Shown: positions 45,066 to 56,102 of the stretch, one piece after another
How the letters are laid out: every line of letters begins with the position of its first letter
Numbering within the stretch: the first letter of the stretch is position 1
Assembly: GCA_023974075.1 (NCBI GenBank)
Contig: CM043800.1
Location: 8,726,982-8,790,981, forward strand
DNA length: 64,000 nucleotides
Reading direction: 5' to 3'
DNA from: Chaenocephalus aceratus
Lineage: Eukaryota; Chordata; Actinopteri; Perciformes; Channichthyidae
Notes under the pieces: model-generated
Seen by the model: only the letters and a program-made list of their open reading frames with translations
Databases searched by the model: none
Told to the model about the DNA's origin: nothing
Position numbers and translations under genes: made by a program

Positions 45066-47112
45066 AATGAAATAAATATAATCTAACCCAGCAACCACCT
45101 GGTATGCAATAACAGGATTCTACAGATATACATCTTTGAACGTTACTCATCATCGAGTAGTGCAAGAGCTCATGGTTGTTTGTGCTGAAAGGATCTCATT
45201 CCTGTGAGGCATGATATAGCGCTGGTGGGCAGAAGATGACCGACGGCCCAGGATACTCAGGGTTGAGGGAGGCGGATATAGAGCTGCGGTTGTGGCTGTG
45301 CAGATTCTTAAACAGTGGGAATAGCGATCTGGGGGCAGGTCGCAGCTTAGGCAGAGATCACGCAGCTTGGAGGAGAACCCTCGTCGTTGGGTTTGCAGCC
45401 ATCGAATACACATGGGTGCCGACGCATGTGTCAGAGGGCAATGATGCGAGAAGTTCAGCATGGAAGATAAAGGACAAAGAAAACAGTGTTAGTTTTAGCA
45501 ATGATTATTCGGGGTTCCTTGACTCCCCAATCAGAAATGTCAGACATTGAAGGTTTCAAAAAAGTGTGTATATTTGATCTCCAAAGTTAATTCAGTAAGG
45601 GAGAGATTATGCTGAGGATTAAAAGGTGAGAGGTCTGTGTATATTCGCCACCTGAGAAACCAATAGAAAGCTGTAACAACTGCATCTGACGTTTATCAAT
45701 GTATAGTGAAACCACTTTGCCTGAATTTATACATTAACCTTTGCACGGGTGCAAAGTTAAGAGGCAGTCTTTATCATTGCGTGGAGGACGTGCCTTCTTA
45801 AGGCCCTTGAGGAGCAAATTAATGAACTCTAGCGTGGCTTAATACTTAGCACTTGAAGATTGCAGGATTCGAATGAAAATACAATTAATGCATGAACAAC
45901 TATTATATCTATTGCATAAGTACACAGAGGAGGTTGGGACAGAAGAAGATAAAGTACCAAGCTGAATTGTATGCTTTGAATCATGCTCTTGGTTGGAGGC
46001 AGAATATGGGAAATTCTTGAGGGCTTGACGTGTAGATCCAGAGTCGTTTGGTTGAACGAGGGCATGGCAAGCTGGTGGGGCAAACCACTCATTGTGAAAT
46101 CCCCCGAACCAGCAGAAGGCGCAGCATCTGTAAGTAACTAGAGAGGATCTGAGGACACCGCAAGGTCATTATAAAAGAATGAACATAACCTTCTACTCAT
46201 CGCAGAGGGGCTAAGACCAAAGATCTGAGCAATAGCCATCTCTAAGATTGCATTCATGCTGAATAGTCCGCGTCTTTACACCAGACGCAAGTGTATTACA
46301 TCGTTTCATTTGCAGAAGGTTGGGTTTGCGTTCACCCAGGCAACCTCAAACAGACTATGAACTGTAAACTAAAGTCATTGTACAGAGATGCTTTTTCAAC
46401 AATTGGCGGGACATTAAGCGGATAAAATGGAGATCCCAGCAATTCCTACAGTAGCCTGCATCATGGAGCATTGGCAGGTTATTTTCATACTGCTGTTAAT
46501 CTGGAGAGCACATCAACAGACTATGCGGCCGGCGCATAGGATTATAAATCAGACAAGGTGCATTAAAAACATTATAACACATAATGAGACGTTATGCAGT
46601 GAGGAGGTTTCACCGATGACAGGTGGCTCTGATGAGATTGTACCACTGCCTTTTCTCTGTACACAGGGGACCAGTGAGGTAAGCAGTCACCAGAAAGAAT
46701 GCATGACCCTATAGGTTACTGTATGTTCACAGCATAGATAGCAAAACAAGCGATGATGCGCAAATAGTTGTTTCCCATGTTTTGATGCGGACTACGTCAC
46801 ACCAGCAATGAACCTCTCCAGAGTTTACTAGCGAGCGACCCGAGACCACCTCTTTTAGGCGGAGCAGAGGTATCGGACTGCTTCCACACCAATCCAACGA
46901 ACCGCATCAAGGGGTTAACGCTACAGGGACCGATTCAATAGTACTAACCAAGCAGGTGTGAACGTGACCTAAGACTATGGTGCCTTAAGGTCATCACGTC
47001 ATTGGAGGCAGTCGCAATTTCTACAGGCTCGCACTACCTGTTAGCATCTGGCATCTGTTAGCATCTAGCTCTCCTGCTTACAAACTTTTAGCCATCCCTG
47101 CTTATACAAGTA
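45066..47112. other. Internal part of the split-repeat element, unrecognised
   Basis: No recognisable protein domain on either strand. A + strand ORF at 46427-46714 starts with a hydrophobic segment (WQVIFILLLIW) and has two N-x-T sites, suggesting at most a secretory leader. I do not assign it. Confidence 0.4.
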
Positions 47113-47669
47113 GTAGTTTTAGTTGTCTGCGATCTGCCGAGGCCGGCTGTACCGAGGTGTTTTACCTCCGGAGACGGAGCGAAGAGACGGAGCGAAGAGA
47201 CGGAGCGGCTCCACCTGTTGCTGCATGCGATCTGCGATTTACGGAGGCCTGCTCGTCGCGAAGAGACGGAACGGCTCCACCTGTTGCTGCCTGCGATCTG
47301 CGGAGGCCTGCTCCCACCTGTAGAATACGGCTGTACTGGAGAGGTTTTTATCCCGGAGTCGTCGCGGAGAGATGGAGTGGATCCACGCTTCACGCTTTCC
47401 ACCTGTCCTGGTTCTGCTGTTGCAGAGCCTGCTTTCACCCCGGGTATACCACGGAGGGACCGGAGCGCTTCCACGCTGCTGCTTTCGTCTGTCCTTTGCT
47501 GCTGTGCTGATTTTGCTCCAGGAACATCGCGGATTCTGTGTGCTGGTCTGGGAAAATGGCCCATATCGGGATTCTGCTGTGCCTGTTAACTGTTTTGGAC
47601 TATGAGAAGATCTCTAGTCATTCTGAGGAGTCTACTGGATTCACACATTTGATTGTAAAACCTTAAAAT
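47113..47669 (+). other. CpG-rich leader with short internal repeat and a 37-codon ORF
   Basis: A CpG-rich block in which CTGCGATCTGCGGAGGCCTG-type units and GAGACGGAGCG words repeat two to three times (47125-47310). It is followed by an ORF at 47556-47669 that begins MAHIGILLCLLTVLDYEK (leader-like). It resembles a transposon 5' leader, but I cannot name the family. Confidence 0.4.
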
Positions 47670-49085
47670 ATATATGCCACAGAAGGCATATGGGATGTCT
47701 GCTTTCCCTGCCATGTCATCTACAGAGCAAAGAAACGGGAACAATTTGAGTAGTTAATACTCTTAACAGAATAATCGCGAGGAACTAACAGCTCACTAAA
47801 GAAACGTTGCTAGAATAATTCCTCCTAGCACTAGGCTAGGGGCCTGTTGTGTTTTTAAACGTTTAAATAGCAGCACGTGTAATACTCCTGGCTCCTTCAG
47901 TGCAAACTTCAGTTTTGAGTGCAGGTTTCAACAGACATGGGTCCCTGGGAGCCAGCATAACTTGCTAAGAAACCTTGATTTAAGCCTGTGATGAGGTCAT
48001 TTCACGAACATCTGTGATTAGAAAGAGCTTGGAAACGATTTGCAGCATGAAGCCTCCTGAGGCACACCCAGCGAGGGGCAGATATTGCAGGTAGAGCTTA
48101 ATTCCTGTGAGGAAAAACTCTTCTTTGGTAGGTGATTAAATGTACATGGCCGCTTGGCAGCGAATGATTCATGGTATTCATAGAATAGACACTGTAGGAG
48201 ATTGAAGTCTAAAATGATGGTCAAAAATGTATCGAGCTTCCCTTCATATTCACGTGATGGAAATGATTAATTTATTTCCGTTTTTAATTTCATTGATTTA
48301 TAGTAGGCCTAATATAAATACTTATATACAATCAACTTCTGTATAATTGCCTCAAATATGACTTACTGCAGGCCAAATATTTCCATAATTGCTTATTCTG
48401 CTTATGCAGAATAGTATTATATACCTGTCAGGAAGCAAGAACTCGTGGCTGGATCTGGGACTCCAATTCCCAGACTCCTCGGGAGTGTGACGTCAGCGGC
48501 ACAACGTGGTTGAACGCGGAAGTAGAAACATTTGTTTACATTGCAGGTCGAGGAAATCGAGTTTGTTCACGGGAATATATCGTGCAATTAAAGGCTTCAA
48601 GCGCTGATTTTACTTCGAGAAGGTAGGACAGGATGGCAGGTACTTTGGGAATGCAGGAGTCAGCTTGCTCCTGCCTTTTTTGGTGTTTAAATACCCACCG
48701 ACCGAGAGACAGTGCGACTCTTAGCTGACACACAAGAGAAGGGTTGTTACCAGAGCTGGCGTAGATCTCGGACTTCCTCTGGCCCAAAGGATATTACAAG
48801 TTACTCCAGATGAGGACGGAAGGGACACCTGAATGTGTGTCGTGCGGGAGCTGTGGCTCGTTCCAGCGGCGTCTGAACCATGCTCTGAGCTAGCCTGTGT
48901 TTCGGGAATGAGGCATTTCTTACGGCTTCTTGCGTATGATGATTCGGTTCCGGAGTCGGAGATTGCAATAGACATTTGCAAGGACAGCACCGGCAGGCAA
49001 GCAGCAGCAACATGAAACACAGCAGCACGAACATGAACGCAGCAATAGCAAATGAACGCAGAAATAGCAAGTGAACGCAGCAAGC
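47670..49085. other. Internal part of the split-repeat element, A1-proximal
   Basis: No domain recognised. 48980-49085 contains short AACGCAGCAATAGCAA-type repeats leading into A1. A minus ORF (49128-48721) overlaps A1 and may simply be open by chance. Confidence 0.4.
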
Positions 49086-49271
49086 AGCAGCGACGTAGCT
49101 CCAGCAATAGCAGCAGCAAGCAATGCATGGAGAGAGATCTGGCAGGTTAAATAGAGCGGCATATTAAGGAGACTCCGTTTGGTTGGTTGTAGAGTGGCAA
49201 GGGGGCGTTATGTATGAATGCAGCATAAGTGCTCGAGTTGACTGCCTGAACTAGCTCGCAGGCTTCGCCCC
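49086..49271 (-). repeat. A1 direct repeat (186 bp)
   Basis: Copy of 43811-43996; its right end is followed by ATTTC and then the interrupted TTAA element (TGAAACAGTATGGAGC). Confidence 0.9.
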
Positions 49272-49276
49272 ATTTC

Positions 49277-49891
49277 TGAAACAGTATGGAGCTCAAACGC
49301 TTTCTCTCTTGCGGGTTTACCACAAGGTGAGTACCTTTGACATCCGGCTTCTTTACACATATTCTCTCGAGTACAGTGTTAGCTCTGAGTATTAGTGATG
49401 CTTTCTAATGTAAACACAGGCCATATTACTTCCAAAATACGTTGTGCATTGTTTCTGATATACAGCACATAGCTTGACATGTTCTTTCTTCAGTGTTTAC
49501 GGCTAGAACAGTGCCATTATATGTATTATATATAGATATATAACAACTTTTCTCTAAGTCCCCCCCTCCCTGCTGAATACACAGACACACAGCTGCAGGA
49601 GGGGATTCAGCCAGCGTACTGTATAAGGGGACGATAGGTTGGGACGTGTGTGGAACTTTTGAAGGATTTCAATGTAATGCCAGCCCACATTTTAGTAATG
49701 ATCCAAATCTGGATCAGCTCAGTTGTACCCCCCGTCTTTCACCCTTTAAATACACCCTTCCTGATCCAACTCAACACATTTGACACTTGAGTTAAAAAAC
49801 ATTGACGATGCATGATTTGAGAACACAGGGTTATTCGGCTGTTATCAGTTTAATTAAGGACCGTCAATATATCTGGTTTCATCCACTGCAG
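49277..49891 (+). other. Right flank of the split-repeat element and end of ggct intron 3
   Basis: 49277-49430 continues the TTAA-type element interrupted at 43636. The remaining 460 bp to the exon show no element I recognise. Confidence 0.5.
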
Positions 49892-50056
49892 GTAATCGTG
49901 ATTGGAGCAGGGCAGAACAGCTTGCCAAAGGGCTACCAGGAGAAGCTGAGAGCCATCAAGACCAACATGTATGAAGGTCCTCTACCCATGATGGCTAAAC
50001 TGGAGCAAGTCAGAAGAAGAGCCAAAGAGAGGGCCAACCAACGCTCTGATGCTTGA
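49892..50056 (+). CDS. ggct: gamma-glutamylcyclotransferase, last exon
   Basis: Reads VIVIGAGQNSLPKGYQEKLR, AIKTNMYEGPLPMMAKLEQV and ends RANQRSDA with TGA (50054-50056). GAGQNxLPxxYQEKLxAI aligns with the C-terminal helix region of GGCT. The acceptor is CCACTGCAG and the exon joins in phase 0 to exon 3. The four exons sum to 545 nt; adding the 10 nt apparently missing from exon 2 gives 184 residues, close to the 188 of the human enzyme. Confidence 0.93.
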   Translation, partial: VIVIGAGQNSLPKGYQEKLRAIKTNMYEGPLPMMAKLEQVRRRAKERANQRSDA

Positions 50057-50829
50057 TAATCTATCCAAATCCAGATCCACAGTAAACTATGGGAACGTCT
50101 GTGTAAACCAGGGGTGCCCAACCTTTTTTGAACCGAGAGCTACTTTTAAAGTTGCCAGTCTGCCGAGATCTACCAGTCCAAATAGAGAGGCGTAGCCATT
50201 ACTGACAGCCTACTACCAGGTAAATACACACTTCTACTTGAATAAAACTGACCTTTGTACGATGAATACTTCATAAAATACTGCAGATCCTTTATCTTAC
50301 CTCTTTCTAATCTACACACATACAAGTATGTAACTGAAGTTACACAACAGTGTTGTTGATACAGAGTTTGAGTTTATTCACACGTCACTACAGTGGGTAA
50401 TGTTTTCAAGAAACATTGAACAGTGCTGCCACATATGACACAGGAAAAAAGAAAAGACTCTGAACCCTTTCTTTGCCATTATATACAAATAGTGTTGCTA
50501 CAAAAGTATAAATGAGGCCTACTAATAAGACAACTCAGATCTGAAGCTACACAGGAATCTGCTGCCAACGTGCAATAAAGACAAAATTAACAGAATCAAA
50601 CCCTTTTTTTGTTGCATTTTAGTAGAGTATAAAAAGAAAGGCCTTTAAAATAGGATGCAAGCAACACTAGTTTCTTAACCTGAATTGATAATAGACTATA
50701 ATCAATTTAATTTTGCATTCTTATGCCATTTTGTACAATAATTATATTGAATAAGTTCAAACAAACTAAAACTTACAGCTGATTAATAACGGTATCTAAC
50801 TTGAGTTTTTATTATAGCAAAAACCTGTT

Positions 50830-51072
50830 GAAATTCTGTTATTTTTACTGTCCCCCAAAAGCGCGTCGGCAGCCTCCAGGAATGCTTCTTTCATAACTTC
50901 GCCGTCTTTGAAAGACTTCATGTGTTTCACAAGAACGTGACTGACACGATAAGATGCTATGGTAGCAGCCTTGCTCTTGTTGTTGGGCCTGGTGAAAATG
51001 GACTGCTGTGCATTTAGCTGTCCTTTCAGGCCCCTCCCCTTTTGGGAGCGTAGGGCAGAATTAGGGAGATGG
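50830..51072 (-). pseudogene. hAT transposase, second fragment
   Basis: Reads LRSQKGRGLKGQLNAQQSIF, TRPNNKSKAATIASYRVSHV, LVKHMKSFKDGEVMKEAFLE, AADALLGDSKN. This is the segment that follows the BED-like finger in GTF2IRD2/ZBED-type hAT transposases (LKxQLxxQQSxFTRPxxKxxAAT..ASYxVSHxLVK). The frame then ends; no DDE core. Confidence 0.8.
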
Positions 51073-53054
51073 GTCTGGCTGCAGACCGCAGCAAGGAGGC
51101 GGATCGTATAGGGGCGGATCCTATAGGGGCGTTTCCTAACTTTTTTTATCCAATAGAATAATGACACTCAGCAGAAATACATACTGTAGGTGGCAGTAAT
51201 GCAACTTAAGGGATTCCAGCTGCTTTTATAAATCCTCGCAGAAGAATTCATTCGTTCTAGTGATGGGAATTCCGGCTCTTCTTGCTGAGCCGGATCATTT
51301 GGCTCACCAAGAAGAGCCGGCTCTTTCGGCTCCCAAAGGGCTCTTCAGTTTACCACATATTATACCTTTTAATTAAATCAAATGTAGCCCTGTTTTGACT
51401 AATGATTTATATGTGTACACATATATCACTTAAATTATTCAAGACATCCTTTGTACTGAAGTATTCAAAAGTAAAAATTACATGTTTAATATAAATTATT
51501 TGCTGTGGCCAATTGTTTTCATTGCATTTACAGACCCGTGTAACTCTCTGATACCACCCAATGAATGCATTGACTTGCTTGTAGAACCACGCTACACAAA
51601 ACAGATAGCAAAAACCTATAAAAAGTATTTAAAAAAGGGGCTACTGTATCAACCTATATAAAGTATATAAATATAGTTTTTCTCCCTGCAGGAGAGGGGA
51701 GCGTGCTTTGAGATCAGCTGCTAGGCTGCAGCGGGGAGAAGAGGGGGACAAAAAGAGATCTCCGTCCTCCGTGTTTTATTCTTATAGAAGTAAGAAGAGA
51801 AGTAATGGGGCAGAAACCCTCCTTTTTACGCAGCGGTCCAGACATAGACATCAAATGGCGACACATATTCAGTTGCCAGTTACTTTTGGCATTAGGGCAG
51901 GGATATCTAGATACTTTCCAAGGTTTGACATAATGAATTGTGCTACTTTTAAAGCAAGCAACGATGTTTTCAAATCTGTAATCAAAAAGCTCCTCAAAAA
52001 CACTATAGAAGCAGTTCCTGCCGTTGTTACGTTAGTTCAAACAGTAACAACGGACTACTTTTCTTAGCGGATGCATGTCAATTTAAATCAATACATAAAA
52101 CAATTTTTTAAATCAATACAATCTTTTTCTAAATCCATAAAAGCATTTCAATTATTATTGGGAGTCATGTCGTTACTTTGTTGAGAATGTGGCCATGTGT
52201 AATAAGCGGGATAATGTCCACATTGCACATTGCATAATGTGCCTTCATGCCGATCTAGATCCCTCCGCAAAAACAAAACAAAAAACGGCTCGTTCGCGGG
52301 CGAGAGCCGGCTCCCGTCGTTCACTTAAAAGAGCCGGCTCTTTGAGCCGGCTCGTTCGCGACCGACACATCACTAATTTGTTCTTTCAAGATGGCCGAAC
52401 AACAAGTTGAAACAGCGGTAATAGTATTTTCCAGAGATGCATGTTTATATTTATTGTAATGTCATTTTTCTTAACACACAATTGTCTGTTTTTATGATGC
52501 TGGAGGCACCTTCCATGAAAATGGCTGATGGGGTCAATAATAATTAGAACAGCCAATAAAATGTTTGTTTAATAAAGACTTTCCTCTTTGTATGTACTGT
52601 ATATATTTTTTAATTAATCTTACCACCAGACACAACATGAACAAATGAATGATACACATCAGGACAGTAACTTAAACTTCAGTATTTTAGGTGTCCAGAA
52701 ACCTCTACTCATGTTGTTAAATGATATACAGCAATATCTTCCATAAAACGTAGTTGATTGATTTGAATAATAATTACTACCACTGCACAAACAGTGAAAA
52801 ATGATATGCCTACAATTTATGAATTTGTCTTCTCTGTGGGTTGTATACTCTTCATTCTTTATGCAAATTAATTATAATTATTATTTTTCAAAGTTCGTTT
52901 ATGATTCATTCAAAGCATTAAAATAAATGAGAAACAGAGAGCGTCATATACCTTTAAGAAATACGTGGGGGCGGGGTTCATAACCCTTTAGGAAACGCCC
53001 CTATAGGAAACGCCCCTATACGATCCGCCTCCTTGCTGCGGTCTGCAGCCAGAC
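51073..53054. mobile_element. DNA element with about 65-bp TIRs, GTCTGGCTGCAGACCGC ends
   Basis: GTCTGGCTGCAGACCGCAGC…GGATCGTATAGGGGCG at the left is mirrored at the right (CGCCCCTATACGATCCGCC…GCTGCAGCCAGAC). Within the TIR the block (C/G)CTATAGGGGCG is repeated. It interrupts the hAT transposase ORF. The core is occupied by another hAT (51258-52375). No own ORF. Confidence 0.75.
51258..52375. mobile_element. hAT element, TAGTGATG ends, 8-bp TSD
   Basis: The left end TAGTGATGGGAATTCCGG and right end CGACCGACACATCACTA pair over the tip. AGAGCCGGCTC(TTT) subterminal repeats lie on both sides. ATTCGTTC (51250-51257) and ATTTGTTC (52376-52383) match in 7 of 8. A short ORF at 51708-52067 is not recognised. 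Confidence 0.78.
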
Positions 53055-53337
53055 TCTATTGGAATTAGGTGGGAATTCCGTCTCGTAGCGTTTGTGCACT
53101 GTTTTGAAATGCCGCTCCTAAATTACCCTTCTTCGATAAAGCCACGCTCGCCTTGCAGATGAGACAGATGGACTTTGAATTGGAATAGATACAAAAATAA
53201 TCATCCTCCCACTCGGGGTGAAAATTATATATTTTGGGCTTTTTTGCTTCTGCCTTAATTGCGGTCTTGTGTGTGCGGACTGTCACTCCTGTTGACACAG
53301 ACAAAGTCAGCGAATAAGTGCACTGCCCACCAGCCAC
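53055..53337 (-). pseudogene. hAT transposase, N-terminal fragment with zinc finger
   Basis: KKPKIYNFHPEWEDDYFCIY, SNSKSICLICKASVALSKKG, NL: the BED-like C-x2-C finger start found at the N-terminus of this hAT group. It is separated from its continuation (51072-50830) by the 51073-53054 insertion. Confidence 0.8.
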
Positions 53338-53415
53338 GCCCCGTCACGCCGGCCAATCACAAATAGCTAACATAATATATTCATATTGAATAGTTGCACC
53401 TACTTGGACAGCCTG

Positions 53416-54834
53416 GTCTCTGGTCATAAGTCAACCACCTACAGCATGTAGCATTCATGCACAGATGACAATAACATTTGCATTTTGACAGCGTAAAGGT
53501 GCGATTTACACCTACATGGAACCATAACAAACATAATACATTTTCTTGTAATATTTGTTCAATATATTTCAAGGCTAATTTCTTGCACGTAACACCACTT
53601 TGAGTCATGGACAACAAAAATATTCCCTACATTTCCAGACCATGGCACTGCAGTTAAAGAGTCATTCTTAATAATGTGTCACTTCTTCTCCACAGTACCA
53701 ATCTATGATATTTTGAAATTCAAAAACAGTGGCTATAATTCATGTTAAAGGAAAGTATGCATTGTACAGTAATATGTGTGGTGCCACCTGTCACATCACC
53801 AACTGTAACATTATTGGAAACATTATAAAAAAAGGTTTTGTCAACAGAGACTCAACTTCTTTATTTTCTTTCACTTAAATAACAAAATGATGAAAACAAA
53901 ACCCTGCTTGTAAGGCAATACAGGTTTTTCATATCCTGATTACGTAATTCATGTGTTTCACGCTTATGGCTCCTGTGGCTCTGACTGCTGAATGTCCCTT
54001 GTTTCCGGATGGAAGGTTTTCTGGACGTCTCTCCAACCTCTTGCAGCTGAAGAAATGCACTCTGTTGGTGCATGTAGAGGAAGAGAGGGGCTACAACCTC
54101 TGGTTCAGTGTCGATAAGACAAATAAGATTGAGAACATATTTCACCTGAATCTGCACTGATGTTTTTTTACAGTTTGCTGCAAAGCCTGAGCCTGTTTCC
54201 ATATGGTGCTTATTAACTGGAAATGTGCAGGTGATATTTTGGTGTTTGACCGGCCCCAGCTCCCTCCTCGAGAGCTGGGCCTTGTAAAATTGACGGTGGA
54301 AATCATGTCCTCCTCATCCCCCTCTGCCAGGCAGGCTGCTCTGAAGCATTCCCCCTGCAGAAACGCTCCATTCACTTCTCACAGTTTGTTTTCCGAATCT
54401 CTTAACCACCCAAGCAGATGTGTGACCGAATCCCAAATAAACATAGCATCTGCAACAGAGGGACGTATCTAGGACACAACGTTGTCCTGTCTGTGGGGAA
54501 CAAGGCAAAACAGATTCTTCTGTGCAGCTGCAGCTGGCGGTCACATGGCCTCCAGCGGTGCAGAGCAGGAGCCTCCACACCGGCCTACAGGTTATTAAAT
54601 GCTGATTTACTGTAATAAATGCACTATTTGCCATTTGATTTGAACTGTTTAACAAATAAGCCAAGAGGCAGCATTATAACATTTGTGTTTGTATAATGGC
54701 TACTCAATTTATCCTGGATTCCTTTGGAGCTAAGCGCTATGCTGTGTGTCAACATTCATTTAACTACATGAACAGAGGGGGATGTTTGTCAGGAAGTGAA
54801 CAAACTGCAACCCGTTCTACAGTATACAGAACAT
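53416..54834. other. Unassigned region
   Basis: No gene I can support. ORFs on both strands around 53861-54664 are 60-116 codons and resemble no family I know. Some (for example the + strand at 54203-54472) lack start context or splice partners. Confidence 0.4.
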
Positions 54835-55332
54835 TTAAAGGTCACCTAATATGCTATATTTGAACAATATATTATAGGGCCATATCTATAAAAACATGTC
54901 TCTGAAGTGTTTTGCTCAAAATACCAGAAACATCAGCCATTCTAGCCATGCCTCATACCGCTCTATTTCAGCCCTGTTACAAAAGTGCTGATTCTGGGTC
55001 TGGCCCTTTAAGAGGGAATTTCTCTCCAACACACTAGTTACTTTCGGAACACAGTGACATCACTATGTTACACTCACGCTTCTATTGGGTAGCGCTCCAA
55101 CACATTATAGGTGACATACTACGGGGCATTACGTTTCCGACACATCTCTAAGTGGTTGACTAATCACAACAGAGCCGGCCAGCTAACCAATCAGAGCAGA
55201 CTGGGCTCTGGTTTCAGACAGAGGGGTAAAAGAGGTGCTGCAGAACAGGCAGTACGAGAAAAAATAAAGAGCTTTTTGAACATTAAAGCATGGAGCAAAA
55301 ATAAACATGAAGCACACTATATCCTCTTTTAA
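54835..55332 (+). mobile_element. TTAA-ended MITE
   Basis: Starts TTAAAGGTCACCTAATATGC and ends CTCTTTTAA. The internal TTTTGCTCAAAATACC and ACCAATCAGAGC blocks are shared with 4550-5849 and 43360-43430. No ORF. Confidence 0.65.
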
Positions 55333-56102
55333 AGTTATTGTAACATTGTTATCCTGCTGAAAATCCCTATTTAAAAAAAAAATGGTACCAGTGATAGGAT
55401 GACTTATTTTTCTGTATCCTTATTACGCAATTCCATTGTACATATTTGTTACTCCTAAGGCCTGATACTAATGTAGTTTGGCTCCTTTCCCTTCTTTACT
55501 GTAAGCAACCATGTTAAGATGTTAGTGTTTCATCTCTGCCTAGGGTTCTGGGAACCTGCTCCACCCAGTAATTATCTGACAGTGTCAAGACATTTTGTTC
55601 AAACTCGAATCAAACAGCAGGAGCCGACTGTTGCATGAAGAGTCTGTCAGGAGAGATTTCTGGAACCCAGACTAATGGAATTCTTTTAGAGCTTGTTCCT
55701 TTTGTGCTTATTCAATGGATGAGAGATGAGGCTTGAACTATAAAGTTGAGTTGAAGTATGAAAAGTGTTTTAAAAAATGTTAAAGCAATTACACATAGAA
55801 GTTTTTCTCATCACTTCATGAAACAAACAAACCAGGGATCCTGTCATGTCACACAGCCTATACAGTCCTCAATGTTAAGCCTTTTAGACGCGACATGCAC
55901 TGAAAACATTGTGTCTGCTGTGGGCTGGACTCAACAACAGTTAAGTGGGACACAGCAGGAAACCACACATGGACCATTACACAAGTGACCAGCATGCAAG
56001 TGATTTACAGTTTGCTTTGTGGGAGTCTCTTTATTAGAGAGACTATTCAATGAAACCAGTTCAGAGTGGGGTGTGTGGATTATCCACAGCAACATGGATA
56101 TT
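55333..56102. other. Unassigned region
   Basis: AT-rich with one A-run (55372-55381). The short ORF at 55758-55988 has no recognisable domain. Confidence 0.4.

Larger units (their letters stand above)
43637..49271 (-). mobile_element. Split-direct-repeat element (Ngaro/PAT-like architecture), no RT or recombinase found
   Basis: Read on the minus strand the order is A1 (49271-49086), internal (49085-44136), B1 (44135-44002), core, A2 (43996-43811), 40-bp spacer, B2 (43770-43637). A1/A2 (186 bp) and B1/B2 (134 bp) are identical by eye. The 5-bp ATTTC (plus sense) occurs at 49272-49276, 43997-44001 and 43632-43636: both outer borders and the B1/A2 junction. There are no inverted terminal repeats and no TG..CA ends. 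A-B1A2B2 is the signature of Ngaro and PAT tyrosine-recombinase retrotransposons. B carries CTAATAAACAT (AATAAA signal) and A carries CTCTATTTAACC, a TATA-like box, both in this orientation. No RT, RNase H or recombinase motif is seen, so it would be non-autonomous. Alternative: tandem array of a 360-bp deleted copy and a 5.3-kb copy of some other element with 5-bp target duplications. Confidence 0.7.
32779..49891 (+). other. ggct: ggct intron 3 (17.1 kb), mostly transposable elements
   Basis: Begins GTAAGA and ends CACTGCAG. It holds a DIRS element, several nested hATs, Harbinger and TTAA MITEs and the split-direct-repeat element. 32780-33975 shows no recognisable gene or element. Confidence 0.85.
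50109..53415 (-). mobile_element. hAT (Charlie-like) with split transposase ORF
   Basis: The left end CAGGGGTGCCCAACCTTTTT followed by GAACCGAGAGCTAC is a classic hAT terminus. CCTACTTGGACAGCCTG near 53415 is a plausible diverged right end. The transposase N-terminal region is encoded on the minus strand and interrupted by a MITE (51073-53054). Confidence 0.6.

Noticed and set aside
46427..46714. 95-codon ORF with hydrophobic leader and N-glycosylation sites
   Set aside because: Possible start of a membrane or secreted protein, but no recognised family, no partner exons and only one copy; kept as unassigned.
43637..49271. LTR retrotransposon interpretation
   Set aside because: The outer ends are not the same repeat (B at one end, A at the other), there is no TG..CA border and no primer-binding site next to them.
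43637..49271. Classical TIR DNA transposon interpretation
   Set aside because: The two tips (AGTCAGACAACTC and, reversed, GGGGCGAAGCC) are not inverted copies.
53861..54664. Overlapping ORFs of 60-116 codons on both strands, considered as a host gene 3' end
   Set aside because: No family resemblance, no convincing splice sites, and equal openness on both strands.
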